Source: Methylocystis rosea SV97 (lineage in GTDB: Bacteria; Pseudomonadota; Alphaproteobacteria; Rhizobiales; Beijerinckiaceae). Taken from it: DNA of 64,000 nt. Below the pieces are notes generated by a model. It worked only from the letters and a program-made list of their open reading frames with translations. It did no database searches and was not told the DNA's origin. Location of the stretch: assembly GCF_000372845.1 (NCBI RefSeq), contig NZ_KB889963.1:2872304-2936303 (forward strand), read 5' to 3'. Each line of letters opens with the position of its first letter. The first letter of the stretch is position 1. Made by a program: the position numbers and the translations under genes. Of this stretch, positions 45,760 to 54,273 are shown in pieces.

Positions 45760-46569
45760 TCAGTCGGGGGTCAATATCTCGCCCTTGCCATAGACCGCCG
45801 TGTCGCCGCCATAGCGGCGCAGCTTGCGCGACAGGAGATCGGCGGCCGAGGCGCTATGATCCCTCAGAGAACGTGCGAAAAGCCGTGCGAACGTCAGCTC
45901 ATGCGCGCCGCAGTCGACATAGGTCGAACCGAAGCAGCCGCCGCGAGCGAGCACAATCGAGCCGCGTTTGTTGAGATAGCCGACGCGCCCCTTGGCCTCG
46001 CCCAAAACCAGGATCGTGCCCGCGATGACGCGCGCGCCGAGATCTTCGCCGGCGTCGCCCTCGATGATGAGAATGCCGCGACGCAGCCGGTCGCCGGCGC
46101 GTTCGCCCACCTTACCGCGCACGATGACGCGCCCGCCGGCCATGCCGGCGAGTTCGCCCGCGAGCGGACCGGCGAGGAAATCTCCGACGTCGCCTTTGAT
46201 CTCCACCTCGGCGCCAAGGTTGCCCGAGGCGGCATGCGGGCCGGCGTTCCCAGCGACGGTGATCCTGCCGCCCTTGGCCAGACGGCCGCACTGCGCGCCG
46301 ACGTCGCCTTCGACATGAATCTCAAAGCCAGGCAGAAGCTTCGCGCCGAGAAGATCGAAGCGCGCTGAGCCGCCCTCATAGCGAACAGTCTTCAGATCGC
46401 CTTCCGAAACCTTGAAGAGGTCGCCGACTTTGGTCGAAATGCGCGTCACGCCGATCTCGATCGCTTCGATCTGCGCGACGGATTTTCCCGCCAGGCGGTC
46501 GGGCGTCAGCGCCGAGAGATCGACGCGCTGTGGCGGCTCCTGGCGAAGCGTGAAGGTAAAGGGCTTCAC
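45760..46569 (-). CDS. fhcC: Formyltransferase/hydrolase complex subunit C
   Basis: 269 aa, like FmdC/FwdC: a right-handed beta-helix built on repeated G-x2-G-x3-G units (GDVGAQCGRLAKGG, GDVGDFLAGPLAGELAGMAGG, GKVGERAGDRLRRG, GDAGEDLGARVIAG). Structural subunit of the complex that converts formyl-tetrahydromethanopterin to formate via formylmethanofuran. Overlaps fhcD by 4 bases. Confidence 0.96.
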   Translation of the reverse strand: MKPFTFTLRQEPPQRVDLSALTPDRLAGKSVAQIEAIEIGVTRISTKVGDLFKVSEGDLKTVRYEGGSARFDLLGAKLLPGFEIHVEGDVGAQCGRLAKGGRITVAGNAGPHAASGNLGAEVEIKGDVGDFLAGPLAGELAGMAGGRVIVRGKVGERAGDRLRRGILIIEGDAGEDLGARVIAGTILVLGEAKGRVGYLNKRGSIVLARGGCFGSTYVDCGAHELTFARLFARSLRDHSASAADLLSRKLRRYGGDTAVYGKGEILTPD

Positions 46570-47474
46570 GGCAGCAATTCCTTCAGATGATAATGAAACG
46601 GCCCAAGCTTGCCGCCGTAATTGCCGGCGCCGACGCGCTTGGCGCCCTGCTCCGGCCCCATCTCGATGATGGCGTGAAGCCCCGCGCGCATCGCCTCGCT
46701 CACGGCCTTATCGGTCAAGCCGTCGATGACAATTTCGAGCACGCAGCCGATGTCCGCGTCGAGCTCGCTTTTGGTGACGCCCCGCAATGTCGGACAATAA
46801 GCGTCATTGGTCGATGCGCTCATGCCCTTGTATTTCGAACCGACCTTTGAGCCCGAGCGCACGATGCCGCCGGGGAACGGCGCGATGGCGTCGGCGACGC
46901 CGTCGATCGCCGAGACGGCGGCCTCGGTCGCGCGCATGGTCTTTTCCCAGTCCGCGCCCATGATCAAAAGGTTGCCACCGCCCACGGATTTCTTCGTCAG
47001 GCCGACCTTGCCTTCGCAGAAAAACTCTCCGTCCATGACCGGCACGCGCCAGTAGCGACGATCGTCGACGACCTTGGACATCTGCCACTTGTCGCCGAAC
47101 TGGCGCAGCGCGTCGCCGACCTTGATCTCGAATTCGCCCGCGACCGTCGAATAGACCGCGGAGCCCGGGCAGGTCAGCACACATTGGCCGAGTCGGTTGA
47201 CGAGCTGCTTCTCCGCGTCCTTCGACGACATCGCAAAAAGCAGCGCGCGCACGCCCGGGCGTCCGTCCGGCGTTTCTTCGGGCGGCACTTCGCGATCGAT
47301 TCCGGCCTCGCAGCCGCATCCGATGACCGATGTTGCAAAACCCGTCATCGTCAGCGCCGCCTGCCGCGCCCATTTGGCGTTCGGCGCGGTGATCAGAATG
47401 CCCGTCCCGCTCATGGGGAAGGCTTCGGCGAAATTGTCGTCTATCGTCACGCCGTTGCGAATTATATCCGGCAT
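46566..47474 (-). CDS. fhcD: Formylmethanofuran-tetrahydromethanopterin formyltransferase
   Basis: 302 aa, ftr family. RNGVTIDDNFAEAFPMSGTGILITA at the start, then EAGIDREVPPEETPDGRPG, SVGGGNLLIMGADWEKTMRATEAAV and FPGGIVRSGSKVGSKYKGMSASTNDAYCPTL are diagnostic. It moves the formyl group between tetrahydromethanopterin and methanofuran. Overlaps fhcA by 13 bases. Confidence 0.97.
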   Translation of the reverse strand: MPDIIRNGVTIDDNFAEAFPMSGTGILITAPNAKWARQAALTMTGFATSVIGCGCEAGIDREVPPEETPDGRPGVRALLFAMSSKDAEKQLVNRLGQCVLTCPGSAVYSTVAGEFEIKVGDALRQFGDKWQMSKVVDDRRYWRVPVMDGEFFCEGKVGLTKKSVGGGNLLIMGADWEKTMRATEAAVSAIDGVADAIAPFPGGIVRSGSKVGSKYKGMSASTNDAYCPTLRGVTKSELDADIGCVLEIVIDGLTDKAVSEAMRAGLHAIIEMGPEQGAKRVGAGNYGGKLGPFHYHLKELLP

Positions 47475-49099
47475 GGGACCTCCGCAAAGGCGTCCTCGTG
47501 CGGCAGCGCGGCGTCGGGCACGTCGAAAATGCCGCGCGGCAGGCCGTAAAGATCGTCGTAATAGGAATCGAGCCGCTTCGTGATCTGCCGATCGTAACGC
47601 GGGCGAATATGCAGCGTCTTGCCGCGCGTGTAATGCGAGACTTGGCCATCGCGCACGACGAGAGCGCCATCCTTGAACACGAGGGCCGCGCGCCGGAACA
47701 TGCCGGCGACGTCGCGTCCGGGCTTATAAACGGCGATGTCGGCGACGGCGCCGGGACCGAGCCGGCCGCGATCGACAAAGCCAAAGAGCTTCGCGGCGCC
47801 GGAGCGGCTCATCTGGGCGATTTCGTAAAGCGTGTATTCGCGCGAAATCGACGGCAGCGTCGTGTGCTCCAGCACCTCGGCCGGAAGGCGCGCAAGATGC
47901 TGCGCGCGAAGATCGGCGCTCATCAGCAGCGCGAAGAGCTCCGGATAGGTCGTGAACGGACCGCCGTTCGGATGGTCGGTGGTGAAGAACACCTGCTCAG
48001 GATTTTCAATGAGCAGGAAGAGCTCGAGGCCCGCCGCCCATTGAATGGCGTTGTAGTAATTTGAAATCTTATAGACGTAGGGCACGATGCCGCCGCCATT
48101 GGCGTCGCCGTCGAAGATCGCGCCCTTCTTCGGGATCGCGCCGGGCAGGCTGTTAAACTGTTTCAGAACGTCGGACGAAATCGTCACCGTGTCCGAGAAC
48201 ATCACCTGGCCGACGTCGACGGAAACATTTGGATTCGCGTTGATCTTCTCGGCGAAGAGCGCGCCGGCCGACGAGAAGCCGTTCTTGCCTTCCTTGCCAT
48301 AGGCGTAGAACTGCACATGCGCGAGATGGAGCGGCAGACCCTGCGCCGCGTCGATCGTCGCGAGCGCCGTGTCGATATTGCCGGCAAGGCCGAGATTGTT
48401 CATGTGCAGATGCAGCGGATGCGCGATGCCCACCGCCTGAGTCGACTTCTGCAGCGCCTGGAAAATCTGGCGCGACGTCAGCCCGTAAAACGGCACGACG
48501 TCGTCCAGTCCGAAGGCGCGCATGTTCTCCTTGAAGGCCTCGACCCCGCCGGGATTGATGCACTTCAGTCCGAGCGAACGGGTGTTCTCGACGGTCTGCG
48601 CGACATAGTCATTGATCGCGCCGTCCGTCTCGCCGTCGCGCAACATGCCGAGCAGAAAGTCGTCGTTGCCGAGCACGGTGAGCGCGCCCTTGTCGATGAT
48701 CGGCACGTCGTTGAATTCGAGATGGGTCTGCAGCGCGTGATGCGGCGCCATCGCCGGCTCGACGACCGTGGTGAAGCCCATCTGGGCGTAGAGACGGCCG
48801 GTCTCGTAGCTCGACCATTTGGCCGTCGACAGCGGCGTGTCGGCGAGCCGCGCGCGAATCGCGCGATGCAGCTCCGGCAGCAGCAGTCGCGCCGTGTTCA
48901 CATTGCCGCCGGCGATGTGCGAATGGATGTCGATCGCGCCGGCCATGACGATATGGCCGGAGACGTCGATCTCGTTGTCGGCGCTGCGCCCTTCGGGGCG
49001 CTCGACGATGCGGCCGTCCTCGAACCACACGTCGCCGATCGCGTCCTGGCCGGTCGCCGGATCGACGATATGGCCGCCGCGCAAAACTGTCAGCGCCAT
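47462..49099 (-). CDS. fhcA: Formyltransferase/hydrolase complex subunit A
   Basis: 545 aa amidohydrolase-fold subunit, like FmdA/FwdA, which hydrolyses formylmethanofuran to formate. MAGAIDIHSHIAGGNVNTARLL supplies the first metal His pair. GLTSRQIFQAL, HLHMNNLGLAGN, LHLAHVQFYAYG and FFTTDHPNGGPFTTYPELFALLMS follow. The IDxHSHIAGG block is that of methylotrophic bacteria. Overlaps fhcB by 10 bases. Confidence 0.97.
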   Translation of the reverse strand: MALTVLRGGHIVDPATGQDAIGDVWFEDGRIVERPEGRSADNEIDVSGHIVMAGAIDIHSHIAGGNVNTARLLLPELHRAIRARLADTPLSTAKWSSYETGRLYAQMGFTTVVEPAMAPHHALQTHLEFNDVPIIDKGALTVLGNDDFLLGMLRDGETDGAINDYVAQTVENTRSLGLKCINPGGVEAFKENMRAFGLDDVVPFYGLTSRQIFQALQKSTQAVGIAHPLHLHMNNLGLAGNIDTALATIDAAQGLPLHLAHVQFYAYGKEGKNGFSSAGALFAEKINANPNVSVDVGQVMFSDTVTISSDVLKQFNSLPGAIPKKGAIFDGDANGGGIVPYVYKISNYYNAIQWAAGLELFLLIENPEQVFFTTDHPNGGPFTTYPELFALLMSADLRAQHLARLPAEVLEHTTLPSISREYTLYEIAQMSRSGAAKLFGFVDRGRLGPGAVADIAVYKPGRDVAGMFRRAALVFKDGALVVRDGQVSHYTRGKTLHIRPRYDRQITKRLDSYYDDLYGLPRGIFDVPDAALPHEDAFAEVPCRI

Positions 49100-50190
49100 G
49101 CGCCCTCCGAAACTTCCGCCATAATGGCGCCGATCGCCTGCGCCACGCTCGGCGCGTCCGTCGGCGCGCTTGCCCTGCGCAGCGTCATGCCGCCGGTTTC
49201 CTGACTCATCAGCACCGCGTCATGCGTGACGCCGGGCTGACCGACTTTAATGAACAGCCCGCGAGACGGCGAGCTTTGCGCCGGCGCGAGCGTGATGAGC
49301 GGGATGTCGGCGCGGGACCAGGCGGGTTTTTCGCCGTCGAAGGCGGAAATCCACAGCGCCGCATCGGCCTCGCCGCTGTCGACGAGCCGCGAGGACTCGA
49401 AGCGCCACGGGTCGTGCTCCGGATAACCACGGCCAAAACCCGTGCGCGGCGGAAAGCCCGTCATCCAGCCCGCCGTCTGGGTCACGCCCGAAGCGCCGCT
49501 GCGGCCGCCGATATGAACGGCGGTGAATCGGGTCGTGGCGTTGAGCTCGATCACCAAAGCCTGCAGCATTTCGATCGCCAGCGGATCGAGCGTCGACGCC
49601 GACCAGACGAAGACGCCAAAGCGGGCGTTTCGCAGCGTCTCCACGAGGCCGTCAATGAGCGCGACTTTTTCGGCGTCCAGCGCCATCGGCCGTCCGCCGA
49701 AGCGGGCGCGCCATGCCGCCAGCACGCCGGAAAGTTCCTGCACAGAGGCCGGAATGACGTTTGCGCCTGGGACGGCGTTCGCTTCGTCGCCGTCCGGCCC
49801 GACCCAAATCACCTTGCGCGGCTGCTGCGCTTGCGCCCCGCGGCGTGGCGGCTCGGCAAGCGCGAGGCGCTCCAGCATTCCAGGCCAGGCTTGAGTCAGC
49901 CCCGGGCCGATCAGCACGACGCAGTCGCCGCGAAGGCGCGCTTCGTTCGCCGTCGTCGTGAACATGCCGAAGGAACGCTTGACGTCGATATCGGCGAGCG
50001 TTTCGCGCGACGCGAGATGATCGAAGGCGCCCTTCAGCCGCTCGGCCAAGAGGATCGCGGCGCGCGCGCCGGCGACGTCGGCGCCAAGGCCGGCGATGAG
50101 CGGAAAGGCCGCCCCGTTGAGAATTCTGGCGGCATGTCGATAGGCGTCGCCAAGCGCAATCGCCTTGCCGTCGAGCGTTGCTGTCTCCAT
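49090..50190 (-). CDS. fhcB: Formyltransferase/hydrolase complex subunit B
   Basis: 366 aa, related to the molybdopterin subunit FmdB/FwdB but shorter and without the CxxC clusters, as expected of the bacterial hydrolytic complex that does not reduce CO2. It opens with TLDGKAIALGDAYRHAARILNGAAFPLIAGLGAD and carries LIGPGLTQAWPGM. GGGGTAGGA lies just before the ATG. First gene of the fhcBADC operon, which runs away from pqqA. Confidence 0.94.
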   Translation of the reverse strand: METATLDGKAIALGDAYRHAARILNGAAFPLIAGLGADVAGARAAILLAERLKGAFDHLASRETLADIDVKRSFGMFTTTANEARLRGDCVVLIGPGLTQAWPGMLERLALAEPPRRGAQAQQPRKVIWVGPDGDEANAVPGANVIPASVQELSGVLAAWRARFGGRPMALDAEKVALIDGLVETLRNARFGVFVWSASTLDPLAIEMLQALVIELNATTRFTAVHIGGRSGASGVTQTAGWMTGFPPRTGFGRGYPEHDPWRFESSRLVDSGEADAALWISAFDGEKPAWSRADIPLITLAPAQSSPSRGLFIKVGQPGVTHDAVLMSQETGGMTLRRASAPTDAPSVAQAIGAIMAEVSEGAWR

Positions 50191-50538
50191 TCCTACCCCG
50201 ATTTGCGACCTGCCCTGGCCAAGCTTGAAAGCTTAACGGCGAAGTGAGCGCTATCCATTTGTTTTTTAGCGCCTACTCGCCGAGCCGGGCGGCTCCTCCC
50301 GCGTTTTGCTTATGCCTATCAGCCGTCACGGCGACTGTCGAGACGTTCGGCTGCGTCATTTGCATTCGAGGCCCCACAGAAGCGTTCGGCTATCGTCGCA
50401 AGCGGCCGATATTGTGCGCCGCATCCCATTTGCGAAGCGGCGGCGATCATGTTAAATGCTGCGCCGAGCTTAAACCTGCGGGCGCGACGCGCCACATAAG
50501 CAGGCAGAGCCGTAGAGAGTCCTAATACGGAGGAAAAA
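50191..50538. other. Divergent fhcB / pqqA intergenic region
   Basis: No gene supported in 348 bases. A 93-codon plus frame (50244-50525) has no protein-like content. Two AAGCTT boxes (50230-50243 area) and a GAGCC/GGCTC stem near 50284-50297 are seen. Promoters of both fhcB and pqqA must lie here, but no confident -35/-10 was picked. Confidence 0.4.
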
Positions 50539-50616
50539 ATGGCCTGGACGACTCCCGTGATTGTCGAAGTCTGCGTCGGCATGGAAATCACCAGCTACGA
50601 GTCCGCCGAGATCTAA
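50539..50616 (+). CDS. pqqA: PQQ precursor peptide PqqA
   Basis: 25 aa with GGAGG (50529-50533) five bases before the ATG. The peptide MAWTTPVIVEVCVGMEITSY continues ESAEI. Glu16 and Tyr20, three residues apart, are the pair that PqqE crosslinks and that become PQQ. It stands alone, 34 kb from the end of pqqDE and next to a cytochrome c peroxidase gene. Separate expression would allow the precursor to be made in excess. Confidence 0.96.
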   Translation: MAWTTPVIVEVCVGMEITSYESAEI

Positions 50617-50665
50617 TTTCGGCGCGGCCTTCGCCTTGCCGAAGCCGCCAACGAATTCCAAAAAT

Positions 50666-50722
50666 CGAGCCGGCAAGAAGAGCGCTTCGCAAAGCGGTTG
50701 CGCTTTTCGTTTCGCCGGCTCG
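50666..50722 (+). promoter_or_regulatory. Long hairpin between pqqA and the peroxidase gene
   Basis: CGAGCCGGC (50666-50674) pairs perfectly with GCCGGCTCG (50714-50722). Inside, GAGCGC and GCGCTTTT can pair, giving a stacked structure. No T-run follows the outer stem, so it is more likely a 3' stabiliser or attenuator for pqqA than a plain terminator. Role inferred only from position. Confidence 0.5.
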
Positions 50723-50774
50723 AATCATTTTGGCCAACGTCGGCGAACGAGTGGCCACGAACAGGAGCGTCGAC

Positions 50775-51812
50775 GTGCGCGCGCCTTCTTTTTTCATCGC
50801 CCTCGTCTCTCTCCTATTCATCGCTGCGACCGCCCACGCGGAGCCTCCGAACGCGAAAGCGCTTCTTGAGGACGCGAAACAGAATTTCCAGCCGATCGTC
50901 GTTCCCCCCCCTGGCAATGATTCGGTGACGGCGGCGCGAATCGAGCTTGGTCGCCGGTTGTTTTTCGAAAGCCGCGTGTCGATGGACGGCAACGTCAGTT
51001 GCGCGCATTGCCATTTGCCGGACAAGCAGGCGAGCGACGGGCTGCCGAAGGCGATTGGCGTGTTCGGCAAGGAAAATCCGCGCAACGCGCCGTCGATCTT
51101 CAACGCCGCGCTGAATTTCAAACAGCATTGGCGCGGCGATCGCGAGTCGCTCGAAGACCAGGCCGAAAAATCGCTGCTAGGCCCTGCGAGCTTTGGTAAT
51201 CCCGATCAACCGACGGCGATGAGCAAGCTGAAGGCGGTTCCCGCCTACGCCGACGCCTTCGCCAAAGCGTTCCCCGGCGATAAGGACCCGATCAATTCGA
51301 AGAATTGGGGCGCGGCGGTCGGCGCGTTCGAGCGCACGCTGCTGACGCCCTCCAAATTCGACGCCTTCCTTACGGGCGACGCCTCGGCGCTGACGAATCA
51401 AGAGGCGATGGGGCTGCGCAAATTCATCGATCTGGGCTGCGCCTCTTGCCACAATGGCGCGGGCGTCGGCGGCAATTCCTTCCAAAAATTTGGCGTTGTG
51501 AGCGACTACTGGAAAGAAACAGGAGTCGCGACGCCGGACAAAGGTCGCGCCGACGTCACCAAGAATGATGCGGACCTCTATGTCTTCAAGGTCGCGAGTC
51601 TGCGCAACGTCACGCAGACGGCGCCCTATTTCCACGACGGGTCGGTCGACGATCTGATCAAAGCCGTGAAAATCATGGGCAAGACGCAGCTCGGGCAGGA
51701 TCTGTCGGAGAAGGATGCGGCCGACATTGTCGCCTTTCTCGGCGCGCTGACGGGTCCGGTTCCGCCGAATTATTCTGCGCCGGAGCCCTATCCGGACGCG
51801 CAAGGAAATTAG
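50775..51812 (+). CDS. Periplasmic di-heme cytochrome c peroxidase (CcpA/MauG family)
   Basis: 345 aa from a GTG at 50775 with AGGAG at 50763-50767; a TTG at 50730 is also open. Signal peptide (FFIALVSLLFIAATAHA), two c-type heme sites CAHCH (about residue 77) and CASCH (about residue 218), and the YFHDGS/LRNVTQTAPYF block. Reduces hydrogen peroxide with electrons from small cytochromes. MauG relatives instead oxidise protein residues. The neighbouring pqqA makes a dehydrogenase link possible but unproven. Confidence 0.92.
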   Translation: MRAPSFFIALVSLLFIAATAHAEPPNAKALLEDAKQNFQPIVVPPPGNDSVTAARIELGRRLFFESRVSMDGNVSCAHCHLPDKQASDGLPKAIGVFGKENPRNAPSIFNAALNFKQHWRGDRESLEDQAEKSLLGPASFGNPDQPTAMSKLKAVPAYADAFAKAFPGDKDPINSKNWGAAVGAFERTLLTPSKFDAFLTGDASALTNQEAMGLRKFIDLGCASCHNGAGVGGNSFQKFGVVSDYWKETGVATPDKGRADVTKNDADLYVFKVASLRNVTQTAPYFHDGSVDDLIKAVKIMGKTQLGQDLSEKDAADIVAFLGALTGPVPPNYSAPEPYPDAQGN

Positions 51813-51821
51813 GCGTGGACG

Positions 51822-51998
51822 CACCCTCCCCTTGAGGGGGAGGCTCGCATTGCAAAGCAATGCGGGGTGGGGTGACGACGCAAAAATCATTTGAGAAAAG
51901 AATGCGTCTCGCCTCCCGAACTCAACTGCGAGGACTTGCGACCCTGCTCCACCCCACCCCGGCGCTTCGCGCCGACCCTCCCCCTCGAGGGGAGGGTG
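51822..51998. repeat. Palindromic repeat, type 2 copy 2
   Basis: A 177-base composite palindrome: CACCCTCCCC at 51822-51831 pairs with GGGGAGGGTG at 51989-51998, and GGGGTGGGGTG with its complement CACCCCACCCC near the centre. It fills the gap between the convergent peroxidase and response-regulator genes and probably stops both transcripts. Confidence 0.85.
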
Positions 51999-52010
51999 AA
52001 TGCGCGCGCC

Positions 52011-52631
52011 TCACGTCAGCTTGTGTTCGAGCGCGATGCGCATCAGCTCCATCGGCGTGCGGGCGCCAAGCTTTCGTTTCATGATCGAGCAGCTGTTGGC
52101 GATCGTCTTGTAGGAGACTTGGGTCGCATCGGCGATCTCGGCCATCCCGAGCCCGCGTCCGAGCATTCGCAAAATCTCCAATTCACGCGCGGTCAACGCG
52201 GAGAGCGGACTGGCCGCCGCGCCGCTCTTTTCGAAGGCGAGCCGATTGGCGATTTTGGGCATGAGAAAAACGCCGCCGGACGCGACCTCGCGCACCGCCG
52301 TCAGCAGAAGATAGGGATCGTCGTTCTTCGTCACATAGCCTTTGGCGCCCATCTGAATCGCGCGCGCGGCAAAAATCGGGTCGTCGTTCATGCTGAAGAC
52401 GACGATGCGGGCCTGCGGATCGGCTTCAAGAATCCGCCGCGTCAACTCGAATCCGGAAACCCCCGGCAGGCCGATGTCGACGACCGTTATATCGGGCTTC
52501 TGCGCCACGAAAGCGGCCAGACCCGTCTCCGCGTCTCTCGCGTCGACGACGTCGATGTCGCCCTCACCGGCGAGCATCGCCGCGCAGCCGGAAACGATGA
52601 TCGGATGGTCGTCAACGATAAGAACGCGCAT
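52011..52631 (-). CDS. NarL/FixJ-type response regulator
   Basis: 206 aa. The receiver has DDHPIIVSG, phospho-acceptor Asp in DITVVDIGLPGVSG (about residue 53) and FSMNDDPIFAARAIQMGAKGYVTK. The LuxR-type DNA-binding domain is LSALTARELEILRMLGRGLGMAEIADATQVSYKTIANSCSIMKRKL. It is divergent from its probable kinase, 108 bases away, an arrangement allowing joint autoregulation. Confidence 0.95.
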   Translation of the reverse strand: MRVLIVDDHPIIVSGCAAMLAGEGDIDVVDARDAETGLAAFVAQKPDITVVDIGLPGVSGFELTRRILEADPQARIVVFSMNDDPIFAARAIQMGAKGYVTKNDDPYLLLTAVREVASGGVFLMPKIANRLAFEKSGAAASPLSALTARELEILRMLGRGLGMAEIADATQVSYKTIANSCSIMKRKLGARTPMELMRIALEHKLT

Positions 52632-52739
52632 AATCGCTCATGGCTCCAAGAATCCCGGGCCTCCCGAAGGCAGGCGGGAAAACATTGCCGGCATTTGGGG
52701 CCTTTCGTAAAGCCGCACGCTTCTCTAGAGAATTTGCCT

Positions 52740-54071
52740 ATGCTTCGAAGGCTCTCCCTGCGCCTTCGCCTGTCGCTGCTGCTCGGCGTTGTGCTCGCGC
52801 TGGGACTGGCGCTCGGCGTCGGCCTGCTCGTTTTGCACGCGGGCGCGCGCGTTCGCGCCGAAGCCGACGGCGCGACGCGCCTTGCGCGCGAACTCGTAGA
52901 AGCGACGCTAACGCGACTTGACGCGGCGCCAGACCCGCAGGCGGAGATCGCGCGACTTCTCGCCGACGCGCGACGGCTGCGCCATGTTCGCGTCACGCTC
53001 GCCGGAGAGGAGACGCACGCGCGGGAGGACGTCGACCGTGCGCCGCAGTGGTTCACCCGGCTCGTGCTGCCGAACGCCGCTGTGACCCGAATCGAAACCG
53101 GCCGGGGGGCCGCGATCATGATCGCTTCCAATCCCGCGGATGAGATCGCCGAAATTTGGCAGGAGATCGTTTGGCTCGCGATCGGCGGCGCGGGAATCGC
53201 CGTCGCCGCCTTCGCGCTCGTTTCACTCGCCGTGTCGCGAACGCTGCGTCCGGTCGCCACGCTCGCGGAGGGCCTGCAGCGTCTCGAGCGCGGCGAACAT
53301 TCGATGCGCGTTCCCGCCGATGGCTCTCCAGAGTTCGTCATCATCGCCGAACGGATCAACGCGTTGGCGGCGACGCTGCAACGGCTCGACGAAGAAAATC
53401 GCAGGCTCGTGCGGCGCATGATCCATGTGCAGGACGAAGAGCGCAAAGACATCGCGCGCGACCTGCATGACGAGATCGGCCCTTTTCTTTTCACCGTGCG
53501 CGCCGGCGTTGGCGCATTAGCGCGCCGGGCGACCGCGCCGGGCGCAGACCCGATCCGGCTCGCAGAAGATTGCGCCCGCATCGATGCACAGATCGCCGCT
53601 CTGCAACAGGTCAACAGACGCATTCTGGGACGGCTGCGTCCCGCCGCCCTCGAGGAGATGGGACTTGCCGACGCGTTAGAGGCGCTGGCGCAAGGCTGGC
53701 GCGACGCCAATCCGAAGGTCGCCATCGCGCTGTCGCTGGACGGCGCCTCAGGGGACATCGAAGAAGCGACCGCGCTCACCGCCTATCGCATTGTGCAGGA
53801 AGCGCTCGCCAATGCGTTAAAACATTCGGGCGCCAATCGGGTCGAGGTCGTCGTCAAGCGGTCGACGGGCGCATTGCATATTGTCGTGCGGGACAATGGG
53901 GCGGGTCTCCAAGCGACTCGTTCCGCGTCGTCGAGCGGTCTCGGCTTGCGCGGCATGGGCGAACGAGTCGGCGCGCTCGGCGGCGCGCTCACGCTTGCGA
54001 ACGACGCAAAGGGCGGCGCGCGGCTAACCGCGTCGCTGCCGATGCGCAAGGGCGGCGCGGCGCGTCAGTGA
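52740..54071 (+). CDS. Membrane sensor histidine kinase (HisKA_3, NarX/UhpB type)
   Basis: 443 aa from the ATG at 52740. Two membrane helices (about residues 10-31 and 142-162) enclose a ~110-residue periplasmic sensor. HAMP linker follows, then HisKA_3 with the H-box EERKDIARDLHDEIGPFLF (about residue 236) and the HATPase domain (EALANALKHSGANRVEV, VVRDNGAGL, GLGLRGMGERVGALGG). It would phosphorylate the divergent regulator. The signal is unknown. pqqA and the lut-type genes lie on either side. Confidence 0.94.
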   Translation: MLRRLSLRLRLSLLLGVVLALGLALGVGLLVLHAGARVRAEADGATRLARELVEATLTRLDAAPDPQAEIARLLADARRLRHVRVTLAGEETHAREDVDRAPQWFTRLVLPNAAVTRIETGRGAAIMIASNPADEIAEIWQEIVWLAIGGAGIAVAAFALVSLAVSRTLRPVATLAEGLQRLERGEHSMRVPADGSPEFVIIAERINALAATLQRLDEENRRLVRRMIHVQDEERKDIARDLHDEIGPFLFTVRAGVGALARRATAPGADPIRLAEDCARIDAQIAALQQVNRRILGRLRPAALEEMGLADALEALAQGWRDANPKVAIALSLDGASGDIEEATALTAYRIVQEALANALKHSGANRVEVVVKRSTGALHIVVRDNGAGLQATRSASSSGLGLRGMGERVGALGGALTLANDAKGGARLTASLPMRKGGAARQ

Positions 54072-54273
54072 GCGACAATCCAGTCGCGCGCCTCATCGGC
54101 TTGCGTGGTCGGCGACGGCGCAGCACACCCGCGATGAAGTCAAGCCAAGGGCGCGCACCGTCTCGCTTCGGCTCGGCCCTTCGCCTAACTGAGACTCAAC
54201 TCAACTCGACTCGCATCGCTTCGCCCCTATATGCGGCTTAACGGTCGACGCACCGCAATGAACGGGGTGGCGC

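Noticed and set aside
50244..50525. 93-codon plus-strand frame between fhcB and pqqA
   Set aside because: No ribosome site, irregular composition and no recognisable domain. It most likely spans promoter DNA.
51891..52739. Plus-strand frame continuous with the histidine kinase, opposite the response regulator
   Set aside because: The kinase proper begins at 52740 with a membrane helix. The upstream part mirrors the regulator gene and the repeat at 51822-51998.
54072..54273. Short repeats of ACTCA and ACTCG type near 54189-54215
   Set aside because: A few imperfect pentamer repeats only, with no symmetry or link to a known site.
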